This document shows, one piece after another, positions 25,197 through 34,398 of a stretch of DNA of 64,000 bases; position 1 is the stretch's first letter; each line of letters starts with the position of its first letter. Origin of the DNA: Catenulispora sp. GP43 (lineage in GTDB: Bacteria > Actinomycetota > Actinomycetes > Streptomycetales > Catenulisporaceae). Where the stretch lies: positions 62,001 through 126,000 of the forward strand of contig NZ_JBGCCT010000033.1 in NCBI RefSeq assembly GCF_041260665.1. Reading direction: 5' to 3'. Position numbers and translations under genes: made by a program. The notes beneath the pieces were generated by a model that saw nothing but the letters and a program-made list of their open reading frames with translations, was not told the origin of the DNA and made no database searches.

Positions 25197-25898
25197 TCAA
25201 TGCCGGATCCGGCGCATCTCCAGCAGGCCCGGAATGCTGAACTCGTCCGATTGCGACCATCCGACGACCTGCTGCTCGTCCTGGCGGATGAGGTCGGCCT
25301 TGTCGAGGACCGCGGGCAGGGCTGCGCGGGGGATGTTCAGCATGCCGTGTTCGTCACCGTGGAGGATGTCGCCGGGGTCGACGTGCATTCCGGCGACGGC
25401 CGCTGGACAGCCGACCTCGATGAGGCGCATGTGTGCGCGCGCGACGCACAGGCCGGTCGCGTAGACCGGATAGGGGTAGCAGCGCAGTTCTTCGATGTCG
25501 CGGACGCGGCCGTTGGTCACCAGCCCGCGGACGCCGAGCGCTGCGAGCAGGGCGCCGTTGACTTCGCCGAGGAAGGCGCCGGCCCCGGGCAGGGTGTCGC
25601 AGTCCTCGATGACGACCACGACCGGCCCGGACGTTTTGCTGATCGCTTCGTGGAGCACGGAGACGGGGACAGCATCGTTGCCGGGATCGCGGGCGACCAT
25701 CCTGGCGGTGACGGCGAAACCCACTATGGGCTCGGCGCCGGTGAGGCGTTGGATCGAACCGTCGGTATAGCCGGCGTTGAAGGGGCGCAGTCGCAGGGCA
25801 TCGAGCGCGTTGCTCAGTGCCGGGGTGTCCCAGGCGGCCAGCGCCTCGATCTCGGCGGAGGCGGAGGCGGAGGCGGGGGTGGGGGTGGAGGTGTTCAT
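25197..25898 (-). CDS. RraA-like protein (HMG/CHA aldolase superfamily)
   Basis: The 233 residues match the RraA/4-hydroxy-4-methyl-2-oxoglutarate aldolase fold: FAVTARMVARDPGNDAV, then GAFLGEVNGALLAALGVRG, TNGRVRDIEELRCYPYPVYA and AGMHVDPGDILHGDEHGML. The GxVRD motif binds the divalent metal and oxaloacetate-type product in the aldolases. It is the last gene of the hydantoinase-type operon, with its ATG overlapping the hyuA stop by four bases, so a catabolic lyase or decarboxylase role fits better than RNase E control. The N-terminus is a Thr/Pro/Ala/Ser low-complexity run encoded by short ggaggc-type repeats. Confidence 0.85.
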   Translation of the reverse strand: MNTSTPTPASASASAEIEALAAWDTPALSNALDALRLRPFNAGYTDGSIQRLTGAEPIVGFAVTARMVARDPGNDAVPVSVLHEAISKTSGPVVVVIEDCDTLPGAGAFLGEVNGALLAALGVRGLVTNGRVRDIEELRCYPYPVYATGLCVARAHMRLIEVGCPAAVAGMHVDPGDILHGDEHGMLNIPRAALPAVLDKADLIRQDEQQVVGWSQSDEFSIPGLLEMRRIRH

Positions 25899-28027
25899 GC
25901 GTGCATGCCGCCTTCCGACGGTTCGATGTCGATGACGAGCGAATGATGGGTGTCGACGGTGACCAGGCAGTCGGGGCCGACGGCGCAGGAGGTCTCGCGG
26001 TCTTCGAAGACGGCGGGGCCGCGGATCACCGTTCCCGGGGCGAGGACGCCCCGGTCGTGCACCGCGGCCTCGACGTCGCCCAGGTCGGGGAACCGTATGG
26101 TGCGCCGGGAGCGCGGCCCGGGTCCGGCGGGCCCGGGGCCCGCGGGCTCGGGCCGGTGGTCGGGCAAGGTCGGCGGGCCGGGTCGGTTCCCGGACAAGCG
26201 CCAGCTGACGACCTCGGGCGCCCCGTCCTCGATCACGCGTCCGTAGAGGCTCGCGTAGGTACGGGCGAAAGCCTCTCGAATCCGGCCGCCGTCGTCGGAC
26301 AGGTCGCCGTCGGGGAGCGGTACGGTGATCTGGAATCCCTGGCCGAGATAGCGCATGTCCGCAGCGCGTCGTAGAACGACCGGTTCGGCTTCGGCATCGG
26401 CTTCGGCGCCAAGCACGCCGCGTACCTGCGACTCCATGTCCTTGTAGAGCTCTGCCACCCGGCTCCAATCGACGCGGGTCAGGGCGCAGGGGTGAGCGCG
26501 CACCGCGTCGGCTGAGGGGACGGCGGCGAGGAACCCGAAAGCCGACATCACGCCGGCCCCGGCCGGAACGATGATCCGCCGCAGCTTGAGCAGCTTGGCC
26601 AGGCGGTAGGCGTGCACCGGCCCGGCGCCGCCGAACGCCACCAGCGTGAAGTCCCTCGGGTCGCGGCCCCGCTCGGCCAGATGGGTGCGGGCCGCGGCCG
26701 CCATCGTCGCGGTGACGATCTGCTCGACGCCGTCGGCGGCGTCGGCGGCCGACCGGCCGACCGGACGGCCGAGCTCGGCCAGTCCGGCGCGGACCGCCGC
26801 TGCGTCCAGCGCCATCTCACCGCCGAGGAAGCGCTCGGGATCCAGACGTCCGGCGAGCAGATCCGCGTCGGTGACCGTCGGACGGGTGCCGCCGCGGCCG
26901 TAGGCGATGGGGCCGGGGAGCGCCCCCGCACTGCGGGGACCGACCTTCAGCAGCCCGAGCCTGTCGACCTCGGCCAGGGAACCGCCGCCGGCGCCGATCT
27001 CGATCATGTCGACGACGGTGAGCTTGAGCGGCAGGCCGGATCCAGGCGCGAACTTGTCGAGCCGCCCGGCCTCGAAATCGTGCCGCAGCCGGGGCCGGCC
27101 GTCCTCGATCAGGCTCAGCTTGGCCGTGGTGCCGCCCATGTCGAACGCCACCACCCGCGGTTCGCCGCTCCGGACCGCGACCCGCGCGGCGGCGATCGCG
27201 CCCGCCGCGGGGCCGGATTCCAGCAAGGCCACCGGAAAGGCCGAGGCGTGGGCGACGGTGCACAGTCCGCCGCCGGACAGCATGATCGACAACCGGCCGG
27301 CGAAGCCGCTCGCGCGCAGGTCGGCTTCGAGCCGGCCCAGATATTCGCGGACGACCGGCTGGACGTAGGCGTTGACGCACGCGGTGTTGAAGCGTTCGTG
27401 TTCGCCGATCTCCGGAGCGGCCTCGCAGGACAGCGTGATCGCCAGGTCCGGGGCCAGGCGGCGGATCAGGTCGCGGGCCCGCCTCTCGTGCCCGGGATTG
27501 GCGTGACTGTGCAGGAAACCGACGGCCAACGCCTCGACTCCCTCGGTGTCCAGCAGGAGGCGCGCGGCGGTCAGGACCGCGTCCTCGTCCAGCGGCGTCA
27601 GCTCGGTGCCGGCGGCCGACATCCGCCCCGGGACGCCGAGCCGCAGGCGGCGCGGCACGATCGGCGGGGCCGGCCGGGCGAACAGGTCGGCCGAGTCGTG
27701 CCGGATCTCGCGGCCCATCTCCAGGATGTCCCGGAAGCCTTCGGTGGTGAGCAGCCCGACCTTTGCTCCGGTCCGCTCCAACACCGTGTTGGTGACCAGG
27801 GTGGTGCCGTGGACGACCTCGGCGACGTCCTCGACGCCGGTGGTGGTCTCGGCGAGCAGCCGCCGCAGTCCCTCGACGACCGCGCGGCCGGGAGCCTCGG
27901 GCGTCGTCGGCAGCTTGCCGGTGTGGGTCAGGCCGCGGACGGGGTCGTGCAGGACGAGGTCGGTGAAGGTGCCGCCGACGTCGACGCCGATCCGCGTGGT
28001 GCCGCGGGTTCCACCGCTGCCGGTCAC
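25895..28027 (-). CDS. hyuA: Hydantoinase A/oxoprolinase family protein
   Basis: The 710-residue ATP-dependent ring-opening amidohydrolase or acetone-carboxylase-type beta subunit has N-terminal IGVDVGGTFTDLVLHD (actin-fold phosphate 1), VVHGTTLVTNTVLERTGAKV and GLLTTEGFRDILEMGRE. The central ATPase blocks are VAFDMGGTTAKLSLIEDG and IGAGGGSLAEVD. The C-terminal domain ends ETSCAVGPDCLVTVD. The GTG start overlaps the hyuB stop (GTGA). In the family HyuA binds ATP and acts with HyuB on hydantoins, 5-oxoproline or ketones. The substrate here is undetermined; the DUF4387 and RraA partners argue against a simple hydantoinase. Confidence 0.9.
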   Translation of the reverse strand: MTGSGGTRGTTRIGVDVGGTFTDLVLHDPVRGLTHTGKLPTTPEAPGRAVVEGLRRLLAETTTGVEDVAEVVHGTTLVTNTVLERTGAKVGLLTTEGFRDILEMGREIRHDSADLFARPAPPIVPRRLRLGVPGRMSAAGTELTPLDEDAVLTAARLLLDTEGVEALAVGFLHSHANPGHERRARDLIRRLAPDLAITLSCEAAPEIGEHERFNTACVNAYVQPVVREYLGRLEADLRASGFAGRLSIMLSGGGLCTVAHASAFPVALLESGPAAGAIAAARVAVRSGEPRVVAFDMGGTTAKLSLIEDGRPRLRHDFEAGRLDKFAPGSGLPLKLTVVDMIEIGAGGGSLAEVDRLGLLKVGPRSAGALPGPIAYGRGGTRPTVTDADLLAGRLDPERFLGGEMALDAAAVRAGLAELGRPVGRSAADAADGVEQIVTATMAAAARTHLAERGRDPRDFTLVAFGGAGPVHAYRLAKLLKLRRIIVPAGAGVMSAFGFLAAVPSADAVRAHPCALTRVDWSRVAELYKDMESQVRGVLGAEADAEAEPVVLRRAADMRYLGQGFQITVPLPDGDLSDDGGRIREAFARTYASLYGRVIEDGAPEVVSWRLSGNRPGPPTLPDHRPEPAGPGPAGPGPRSRRTIRFPDLGDVEAAVHDRGVLAPGTVIRGPAVFEDRETSCAVGPDCLVTVDTHHSLVIDIEPSEGGMHA

Positions 28028-29661
28028 CGGTCGTCCTCCGGGGCGTGCGTGATGTATCCGTGGCTCAGGTCGTGCTCGACGTCCCGGGGATCCCGCAGCT
28101 GTGGCGGGCCGTATCCGCCGCCGCCGGGGAAGGACACGGTGATGCTCTGGCCGGGCGCCAGCGCCGAGACCGACTTGAGTGCCGGTTCGGTGCCGTCGGA
28201 GTACTGCACGCGCGTGGCGGCCCCGTCGCCTCCGCCGGCGAAACCGGACGCGGGGTGCCGGGAGCGGTCGCCGAGCAGGGCCACGCGCACCGGCCGGTCG
28301 GTGGGGTTGCGGACCTCGATGTCCTGGCCGAGCCCGCCCCGGTGGGTACCGACGCCCCCGGAGTCTGCTCGGAACTCCTTGCGCCGGAACACCAGCGGCG
28401 CGTCGGCTTCCAGGGACTCGACGCTTCCGCTGCCGGAGTTGGTGGGGAAGGCGGTGGTCGAGCGTCCGTCGGCGTGGGCTGAGGCGCCCATGCCCGCGCT
28501 GGCGAACAGGATCTGGGCGAACGGCTCGCCGTCGTCGCGTCGCCCGGAGAACTGGACGCGCAGTGCCGGAGCCCCGCCGCTGTCGGCGATCACCCGGTCC
28601 GGCAGGACGCCGGCGAGCGCCTGGTAGACGGCGCAGGACAGCAGGTGTCCGGTGAGGTGGCGGGCCAGGACCGGGGCTGGGAAGGCCGGGTTCAGGATGG
28701 AACCCCGCGGCGCCGTGACGGTGATGGCGCGGTAGGAGCCGTCGTTCCCGCGCGTGGTCGGGTCCAGGAGCAGCTTGAGCGGATAGACGGTGTAGGCGGT
28801 GGTGTAGTTCAGGGTGCAGTTGGTGGCGTAGGGGACCTGCGGCGAGCTGCCCGTGTAGTCGATCTCGATTTCGTCGCCGCGAACGGTGACCGTGCACGCG
28901 ATGTGCGTGGCCTGATCCGGGACGCCGTCAGCGTCGACGGCCGAGCGGTAGACCCCGTCGGGCACAGCGCGGATCGCTTCGCGCATGGCGCCGTCGGTGA
29001 TGGAGTGGACTGCCTCGGCCAACGCGGCGAAGTCCGCCTCCCCGGTGTCGTCGAGCAACTCGGTGGCGCGGCGGCGGCACACCTCGTGCGCGGACAGCTG
29101 GGCTTCCAGATCGCCCCACACCTGTGCGGGCAGACGCACGTTGGCCCGCAGCAGCGCGACGACCTCCTCGTTGCGCATTCCGGCCCGATACAGCCGCAGC
29201 GGCGGGATCAGCAGGCCCTCGCCAATGAGGTCGTTGACCCCGAGCCCCGGGCTTCCGCCGATGTCCGGGACGTGCGCGGCGGTACCGGCGAAGCCGACCA
29301 GGACCCCGCGGTGGAAGATCGGGGAGACCAGGGCGATGTCCGGGAGGTGCCCGGTGGCCAGCCACGGGTCGTTGGTCGCGACCACGTCGCCCTCGGCCCA
29401 GTCCCGCACGGGGAACCGGCCGAGCAGGTGGCCGGTCAGGACGCTGATCAGCGCCGCGAACGCCGGAATCCCGGCCCGGCACTCGGCGATGGTGCGTCCC
29501 GCCGGATCCATGAGCACCACGGTGTAGTCGTTGGACTCGCGGACGATGGTGGAGAACGCCGTCCGCAGCAGTACGGCCGCGGCCTCGTCGGCGATCGCGG
29601 CGAGCCGGCTCCAGCGCAGTTCGAGGTCGACCGCATCGGTGATGCCGGGGTGCGTGTTCAT
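28024..29661 (-). CDS. hyuB: Hydantoinase B/oxoprolinase family protein
   Basis: The 545 residues start LELRWSRLAAIADEAAAVLL and continue FSTIVRESNDYTVVLMDPAG, GDVVATNDPWLATGHLPDI and EVEIDYTGSSPQ-like sequence (here EIEIDYTGSSPQVPYATN). The end is rich in Gly (GGLGQDIEVRNPT, SFPGGGGYGPP). These are standard HyuB blocks; the NDP and HxPD motifs belong to the metal/active-site region. It works as a complex with HyuA. It overlaps both neighbours by four bases, so all four genes of the operon are translationally coupled. Confidence 0.9.
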   Translation of the reverse strand: MNTHPGITDAVDLELRWSRLAAIADEAAAVLLRTAFSTIVRESNDYTVVLMDPAGRTIAECRAGIPAFAALISVLTGHLLGRFPVRDWAEGDVVATNDPWLATGHLPDIALVSPIFHRGVLVGFAGTAAHVPDIGGSPGLGVNDLIGEGLLIPPLRLYRAGMRNEEVVALLRANVRLPAQVWGDLEAQLSAHEVCRRRATELLDDTGEADFAALAEAVHSITDGAMREAIRAVPDGVYRSAVDADGVPDQATHIACTVTVRGDEIEIDYTGSSPQVPYATNCTLNYTTAYTVYPLKLLLDPTTRGNDGSYRAITVTAPRGSILNPAFPAPVLARHLTGHLLSCAVYQALAGVLPDRVIADSGGAPALRVQFSGRRDDGEPFAQILFASAGMGASAHADGRSTTAFPTNSGSGSVESLEADAPLVFRRKEFRADSGGVGTHRGGLGQDIEVRNPTDRPVRVALLGDRSRHPASGFAGGGDGAATRVQYSDGTEPALKSVSALAPGQSITVSFPGGGGYGPPQLRDPRDVEHDLSHGYITHAPEDDR

Positions 29662-29972
29662 GCCCGCGTCCCGGGGACCGGCAGTCCGGCCAGGGGCACG
29701 TGGTGCTGCCCGGCGTGCATGTCGCGGTCGTGCAGGCTGCCCTGGACCAGCGGACGCGGGAAGGAGACCTTCACGACCCGCAGTTCCGGGAGGCGGAAGA
29801 TCCGGATCGTCGACGGTGCGACGCGGTAGAGCTCGGCGACGGCGTCCTCGGAGATCACCGCGTCGGCGGCCCGGTAACCGGCGTCGTCGGCCATGAAGGC
29901 CTCCAGCGTCATCCAGAACGGCCCGGCGTTCTTGGACCGTACTTCCAAGGCGATGTCGCCGAGGGTTTTCAT
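29658..29972 (-). CDS. DUF4387 family protein
   Basis: The 104 residues read TLGDIALEVRSKNAGPFWMT, then LYRVAPSTIRIF, VVKVSFPRPLVQGSLHDRDM and AGQHHVPLAGLPV. These are the conserved DUF4387 motifs (RSKNAGPF and a final GxQxHxPL). The family is often adjacent to, or fused with, AtuA-like DUF1446 proteins in hydantoinase-type operons, but it has no assigned reaction. Its ATG overlaps the stop of a truncated upstream frame, and its stop overlaps the hyuB start. Confidence 0.85.
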   Translation of the reverse strand: MKTLGDIALEVRSKNAGPFWMTLEAFMADDAGYRAADAVISEDAVAELYRVAPSTIRIFRLPELRVVKVSFPRPLVQGSLHDRDMHAGQHHVPLAGLPVPGTRA

Positions 29973-30022
29973 GAGCGGGCCTCCGCGAACTCGATACGGA
30001 ACATCTCGGTGGGGGAGTCGAC
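29969..30022 (-). pseudogene. 3' stub of the operon's first gene (probably AtuA/DUF1446)
   Basis: The minus-strand frame ending in a TGA that overlaps the DUF4387 ATG reads VDSPTEMFRIEFAEARS and then loses coding character. In related operons an AtuA-like DUF1446 gene occupies this place. Only about 18 codons remain before sequence from another gene on the plus strand starts. The identity is inferred from context, not from the stub itself. Confidence 0.4.
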
Positions 30023-30026
30023 GGCG

Positions 30027-30647
30027 ACGATCGGCCTGATGCTGGCGGTGGCGCGCCGGATCACCGAATCCGACACGCTGATGCGCTCCGGCCGCTTCGA
30101 CGGCTGGCGCCTGATGGACCCGCTGATGGGCGCCGACGTCTCCGGGGCGACGCTCGGGGTGGTCGGCATGGGACGGATCGGCCGAGCCGTCGCGCGCCGC
30201 GCGTATGCGGCTTTCGGCATGCGGATTCTGTACAGCGGCTCGACACCGAAGAGCGGTCTGCCCTTCGAGGCAGAGTATGTGGCGCTGCCGGAGTTGTTGG
30301 CGGCCTCTGACTTCGTGAGCTTGCACGCTCCGCTGACCGCCGGGACGCACCACCTGATCGACTCCGAAGCGCTGGCCCGCATGCGGCCCACGGCCTTCTT
30401 GATCAACACTTCGCGCGGCCCGCTGGTCGACGAGACGGCGCTGGCGCGCGCTCTGGCTGCCGGAACGATCGCCGGCGCCGCACTCGACGTGTTCGAGCAC
30501 GAACCGCAGGTACATCCTGATCTGATGTCCCGGACCGAGCGTGTGGTCCTCACCGCACACGCCGGCAGTGCGACGGCTCGAACCCGGGAGCACATGTCGA
30601 TGCTGGCGGTGGAGGGACTGCTCGCTGCGCTCGGAGTGGCGGGCTGA
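30027..30647 (+). pseudogene. D-2-hydroxyacid dehydrogenase, N-terminus missing
   Basis: The frame enters at TIGLMLAVARRITESD and contains the full NAD-binding domain (TLGVVGMGRIGRAVARRAYA), the catalytic Arg (LINTSRGPLVDE), the Glu (AALDVFEHEPQ) and the His (VVLTAHAGSAT). It ends normally at 30647. The first roughly 100 residues, which make most of the substrate domain, are absent, and no ribosome site precedes the first internal ATG at 30040. The break coincides with the stub of the opposite-strand operon, so a deletion or inversion joined two halves here. Confidence 0.7.
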
Positions 30648-30802
30648 CTTCCCGCAGGCGGGGGGCCGAGGCGAGCGGGAAGATGCCCACCCGCGCGATG
30701 CCGATCTGGCTGACCTGGGTCGCGAGCATGTTCGAGGCTCAGCTGCGCGACAACCGAGCCGCGGTAAGCAAGCTGCAAGCTTCGTTTTCCTAGCTTGGCA
30801 GT

Positions 30803-31474
30803 ATGAGCCTCCACCTGATCAACCATCTCCTGGCCAGCTATGGCTACCTGGTGGTCTTCGCCTTCGTCGCGTTGGAGAGCGTCGGTCTGCCTTTGCCGGG
30901 CGAGACCGCCTTGATCGCGGCTGGCGTCTACGCCGGGACCACGCATCATCTCAACGTCGGCGTCGTCGCGCTGGTCGCGGCGGTCGCGGCCGTCCTCGGC
31001 GACAACGTCGGCTATCTGCTGGGGCGGCGTGGCGGCGCACGGCTCGTCGCGCGGTTCGGGCGGCGGGTCGGGTTGACGCCGGCGCGCCTGAAGGTGGGTC
31101 GCTACCTGTTTGCGCGACACGGCGGGAAGGTGGTGTTCTTCGGTCGCTTCGTCACCGTGCTGCGGACGTTTGCCGCGTTCTTCGCCGGGCTGAACGGGAT
31201 GCGGCGGAGCCGCTTTGTTGTGGCTAACGCGGTCGGCGGTGTGCTGTGGGCCGGACTGTGTGCCTACGGCGCCTATGCGCTCGGAAACGCCGCGACGCAG
31301 GTCGGCACCTTCCTGCTGGTCGGCGGTATCGCGGTTACGGCGTCCGCCCTCGTCACGATGGCCGTCGCGGTGAAGCACTCGATGCGGCGGCTGGAGGAGC
31401 GGGCAGAGGCTGCGTTCCCCGGACCGGCACCGGCCCAGAGCCCGGTCGCGGTCAGGACGGAGCCCGTTTCATGA
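30803..31474 (+). CDS. DedA-family membrane protein
   Basis: The 223 residues include the DedA signatures FVALESVGLPLPGETALIAAG (a loop with the conserved Glu and Pro-Gly-Glu) and FGRFVTVLRTFAAFFAGLNG (the F.RF.P.R-type motif, with V for P). About five hydrophobic segments follow. DedA proteins are implicated in flipping polyprenyl phosphates or phospholipids and in maintaining the proton gradient. It is the first gene of a six-gene operon; its stop overlaps the next ATG (ATGA). Confidence 0.85.
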   Translation: MSLHLINHLLASYGYLVVFAFVALESVGLPLPGETALIAAGVYAGTTHHLNVGVVALVAAVAAVLGDNVGYLLGRRGGARLVARFGRRVGLTPARLKVGRYLFARHGGKVVFFGRFVTVLRTFAAFFAGLNGMRRSRFVVANAVGGVLWAGLCAYGAYALGNAATQVGTFLLVGGIAVTASALVTMAVAVKHSMRRLEERAEAAFPGPAPAQSPVAVRTEPVS

Positions 31475-32133
31475 CCACGCCGACGTCGAACGCAACCCGA
31501 ACGCCAAACGGCGAAGCCCCCGGCACCGACCCCGGCACCGACCCCGGCGTAGCAGGCAACGCCCGCCTCAGCGCCGCGACCGGACTGATCCTGCTCGTCC
31601 TGTTCGCCGCCGAGATCGTCACCGATCTGCTCGGCGTCGCCAACGTCCTCACCGCACACGTCGTCATAGGCCTGATGCTCACCCCGCCGGTGCTGGTGAA
31701 GATGGGCTCGACCGGCTGGCGTATCGTCCGCTACTACCACGGCGACCACGCCTATGTCGAACGCGGCGCGCCGCGCCTGTTCCTGCGGATACTCGGCCCG
31801 ATCCTGATCCTGCTGACCACGGTCCTGATCGGCAGCGGACTCCTCGCCTATCTCGCCCACGGCGGCCTTTACGATGTCGCGCTGAAGACCCACAAGGTCG
31901 TCTTCTACATCTGGCTGTTGGCTGTCATCGCGCACGTCGTCCCACACTTCGTGGAGGCCGTCAGCTGGGCGTTCGCCGACCTGTCCACCCGAGCGCGCGG
32001 CTCCGTCCCGGGGGCCGGAACCCGTCGCACGATACTGGTTGTGGCGCTCCTCGTCGGGGGCGTGGCCGGCGTGATCCTGTCCGGGCACGTCGGCGGGTAC
32101 TTCCACACCCACCCGATTCGCCTGCATCTCTAG
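31471..32133 (+). CDS. Cytochrome b561-like membrane protein
   Basis: The 220 residues open with a disordered, repeat-like Asp/Pro/Gly N-terminus (GTDPGTDPG) and then form four to five membrane helices. His residues are placed as in four-helix diheme b-type cytochromes: LTAHVVIGLML, YYHGDHAYVERG, LKTHKVVFYIWLLAVIAHVV and PHFVEAVSW. It may carry electrons in the membrane, but heme binding is inferred only from the His spacing. It is translationally coupled to the DedA gene and followed by two MMPL transporters. Confidence 0.6.
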   Translation: MTTPTSNATRTPNGEAPGTDPGTDPGVAGNARLSAATGLILLVLFAAEIVTDLLGVANVLTAHVVIGLMLTPPVLVKMGSTGWRIVRYYHGDHAYVERGAPRLFLRILGPILILLTTVLIGSGLLAYLAHGGLYDVALKTHKVVFYIWLLAVIAHVVPHFVEAVSWAFADLSTRARGSVPGAGTRRTILVVALLVGGVAGVILSGHVGGYFHTHPIRLHL

Positions 32134-32187
32134 TGTCCGACCACCGTGAAAGCCTCCGGTAAGCAACCACCGGGCACAGTGCCGCGC

Positions 32188-34398
32188 ATGACCACAATCA
32201 CCCGAGCGTGTCTGCGGCACCGGCGCCTGGTGGTGCTGGCGTGGCTGGTCCTGACGGTCGCCGGCGCGATCACTGCCTCAAGCACCGTCGGCCGCCTCAC
32301 CCACTCCTTCGCCACGCCCGGCACCGCCGGCTACGACACCAACGAGCAGCTGCTGAAGACGTTCGGCATCGACGGCGACGAGCAGCCGACCCTCGCGGTC
32401 CTGACCCTGCCGCCGGGCCAGAGCATGGACACCGCGGCCGGACAGGCGATCGCCGCCAAGACCTTCGCCGCCGCGACCAGCGCCGGGCATCTGGCCGTCG
32501 CCGACTACGCCGGCACCCACAACCCGAGCCTGATCGGCCCCGACCACCGCACCACCTGGGCCGTCTTCGACATGCCGAACCCTGACATCCCCTCCGGCCA
32601 AGGCGTGATGCAGGCCATCGAACCGGCCCTGCGCACCAGCGCCCCGCCCGGCGCGACCGTGCAGGTCACCGGATTCGAGCAGATCCAGAGCGTCGGCGGG
32701 TCCGCCGCCTCCGGCGGTCCCGGCGTCCTGGTCGAGACGCTGATCGGCGGTGTCGGGGCGCTGGCGGTGCTGCTTTTCGTCTACGGCTCCGCGATCGCGA
32801 TCGTCCCGCTGCTGATCGCGGTGCCCGCGATCCTGACCGCCTTCCTGCTGATCCTCGGGCTGACCGGGCTGACCGATGTCAGCTTCCTGGTCCAATACCT
32901 GGTGGCGGTGATGGGGCTCGGAATCGTCGTCGACTATTCACTGCTGCTGGTCACCCGCTGGCGTGAGGAACGTGAGGCGGGCCGGGACAACGAGGACGCG
33001 ATCCTCGCCGCCGCCCCGACTGCCGGACGCGCCGTGGTGCTGTCCGGGCTGACGGTCGCCGTCGGACTGTTGTCGCTGGTGTTGTTGCCGGTCCCGTTCC
33101 TGCGCAGCATCGGGCTTGGCGGCATGGTGATCCCGCTGGTGGCCATCTCCGCGGCGGTGACGCTGCTGCCAGCCATCCTGGCCGCCTGGGGTCCGGCACT
33201 GGACAAGCGCCGGCTGCGCAAGGGCTCGACGACCTTCTCGCGCGGCTGGGAACGCTGGTCCGCGCTCATCGTGCGGCGGCGCTGGATCGCCGGGTTCGCC
33301 GGGCTCGTGATCGTGATCGGGATGGCAGTCCCGGCGCTGTCCATGAACACCGGCCAGCCGCGAGCGGACTCCCTCGGCGGTACCGGCCAGCCGGCGCTGA
33401 CGCTGCACGCGCTGGAAGCCACCGGGGTTCCGTCCGCGGTCACCTTCCCGATCCAGGTCCTGACACACGGCGGCCCGTCCGCGGCGAGTCAGGCTGCTGC
33501 GATAGCCGCACAGACGCCGGGCGTCTACACCGTCCTCGCGCCGGACACGCCCTCATTCCATCAGGGCTCCGACGCCTTCTTCAGCGTGATCCCGACCGAC
33601 GAGGGCGGCACGTCCGCCGGCCAGGCCACCGTCACCCGGCTGCGCGCAGCGCTCGCGCACGTCCCCGGCGGGGTCCAGGTCGGCGGCAACACCGCACAGA
33701 ACGCCGACTTCAACCACGCCGTCTACGGCAACTTCCCGCTGATGCTCGCAGCGATCGCGGTACTGACGTTTCTGTTGCTGGCCCGCGAGTTCCGCTCGGT
33801 GGTCCTCGCCGTGAAGGCGGTGCTGGTCAACCTGGTCTCGCTCGGCGCGTCCTTCGGCTTCCTGGTGCTGTTCTGGCAGCACGGCTGGGGATCCAGGGCC
33901 GTCTACGGCGTCGCGGCCACCGGCTCCATCCGCAACTGGGTCCCGATCATCGCCTTCGCGTTCCTGTTCGGCCTGTCGATGGACTACGAGGTCTTCATCC
34001 TGGCGCGCATGCGGGAGGAGTACGACCGGACCGGCTCCACGCGCGATGCCGTCGTGCAGGCCCTGGCCCGTACCGGACGCCTGGTCACCTGTGCCGCGGT
34101 CATCCTCGCCATCTCCTTCGCCTCGCTGTCCAGCGCCCCGGACGTGGTGGTCGAGATGATCGCCACGGGCCTCGGGTTCGGCATCCTCTTGGACGCGGTC
34201 GTGGTCCGCACGCTCCTGGTTCCGGCTCTCGTAGCGATCATGGGCCGGGCCAATTGGTGGATGCCGCACGGCCTCGCCCGGATCCTGCGCGTACCTGAAA
34301 ACGATGACATCGGAGTAAGCGTTCTGAAAGCTCCGGCTTCCTACCGTTCGAGTGACCTGGAAGACACCTACCCGGACGCGTCCGGACGGAGGATCTGA
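32188..34398 (+). CDS. MMPL/RND-family transporter
   Basis: The 736-residue product has 12 predicted membrane helices in two halves, each starting with one helix, a large extracytoplasmic domain and five helices. Diagnostic blocks are MGLGIVVDYSLLLVTRWREE (helix 4 proton-relay region) and FLFGLSMDYEVFILARMREE (second half). MMPL proteins move lipids, siderophores or drugs using the proton gradient. The ATG at 32188 was preferred to a GTG 14 codons upstream because the first helix follows closely. Its stop overlaps the next gene's start (TGATG), so the two MMPLs are probably made in equal amounts. Confidence 0.9.
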   Translation: MTTITRACLRHRRLVVLAWLVLTVAGAITASSTVGRLTHSFATPGTAGYDTNEQLLKTFGIDGDEQPTLAVLTLPPGQSMDTAAGQAIAAKTFAAATSAGHLAVADYAGTHNPSLIGPDHRTTWAVFDMPNPDIPSGQGVMQAIEPALRTSAPPGATVQVTGFEQIQSVGGSAASGGPGVLVETLIGGVGALAVLLFVYGSAIAIVPLLIAVPAILTAFLLILGLTGLTDVSFLVQYLVAVMGLGIVVDYSLLLVTRWREEREAGRDNEDAILAAAPTAGRAVVLSGLTVAVGLLSLVLLPVPFLRSIGLGGMVIPLVAISAAVTLLPAILAAWGPALDKRRLRKGSTTFSRGWERWSALIVRRRWIAGFAGLVIVIGMAVPALSMNTGQPRADSLGGTGQPALTLHALEATGVPSAVTFPIQVLTHGGPSAASQAAAIAAQTPGVYTVLAPDTPSFHQGSDAFFSVIPTDEGGTSAGQATVTRLRAALAHVPGGVQVGGNTAQNADFNHAVYGNFPLMLAAIAVLTFLLLAREFRSVVLAVKAVLVNLVSLGASFGFLVLFWQHGWGSRAVYGVAATGSIRNWVPIIAFAFLFGLSMDYEVFILARMREEYDRTGSTRDAVVQALARTGRLVTCAAVILAISFASLSSAPDVVVEMIATGLGFGILLDAVVVRTLLVPALVAIMGRANWWMPHGLARILRVPENDDIGVSVLKAPASYRSSDLEDTYPDASGRRI

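Noticed and set aside
26612-28627. A 671-codon plus-strand frame opposite hyuA and hyuB
   Set aside because: Its composition is that of a codon-bias shadow, and hyuA/hyuB are certain.
30683-30793. A 36-residue plus-strand peptide (MPTRAMPIWLTWVASMFEA...) before the DedA gene
   Set aside because: It is faintly like the tail of an extended SDR and might be a remnant, but it is too short and weak to annotate.
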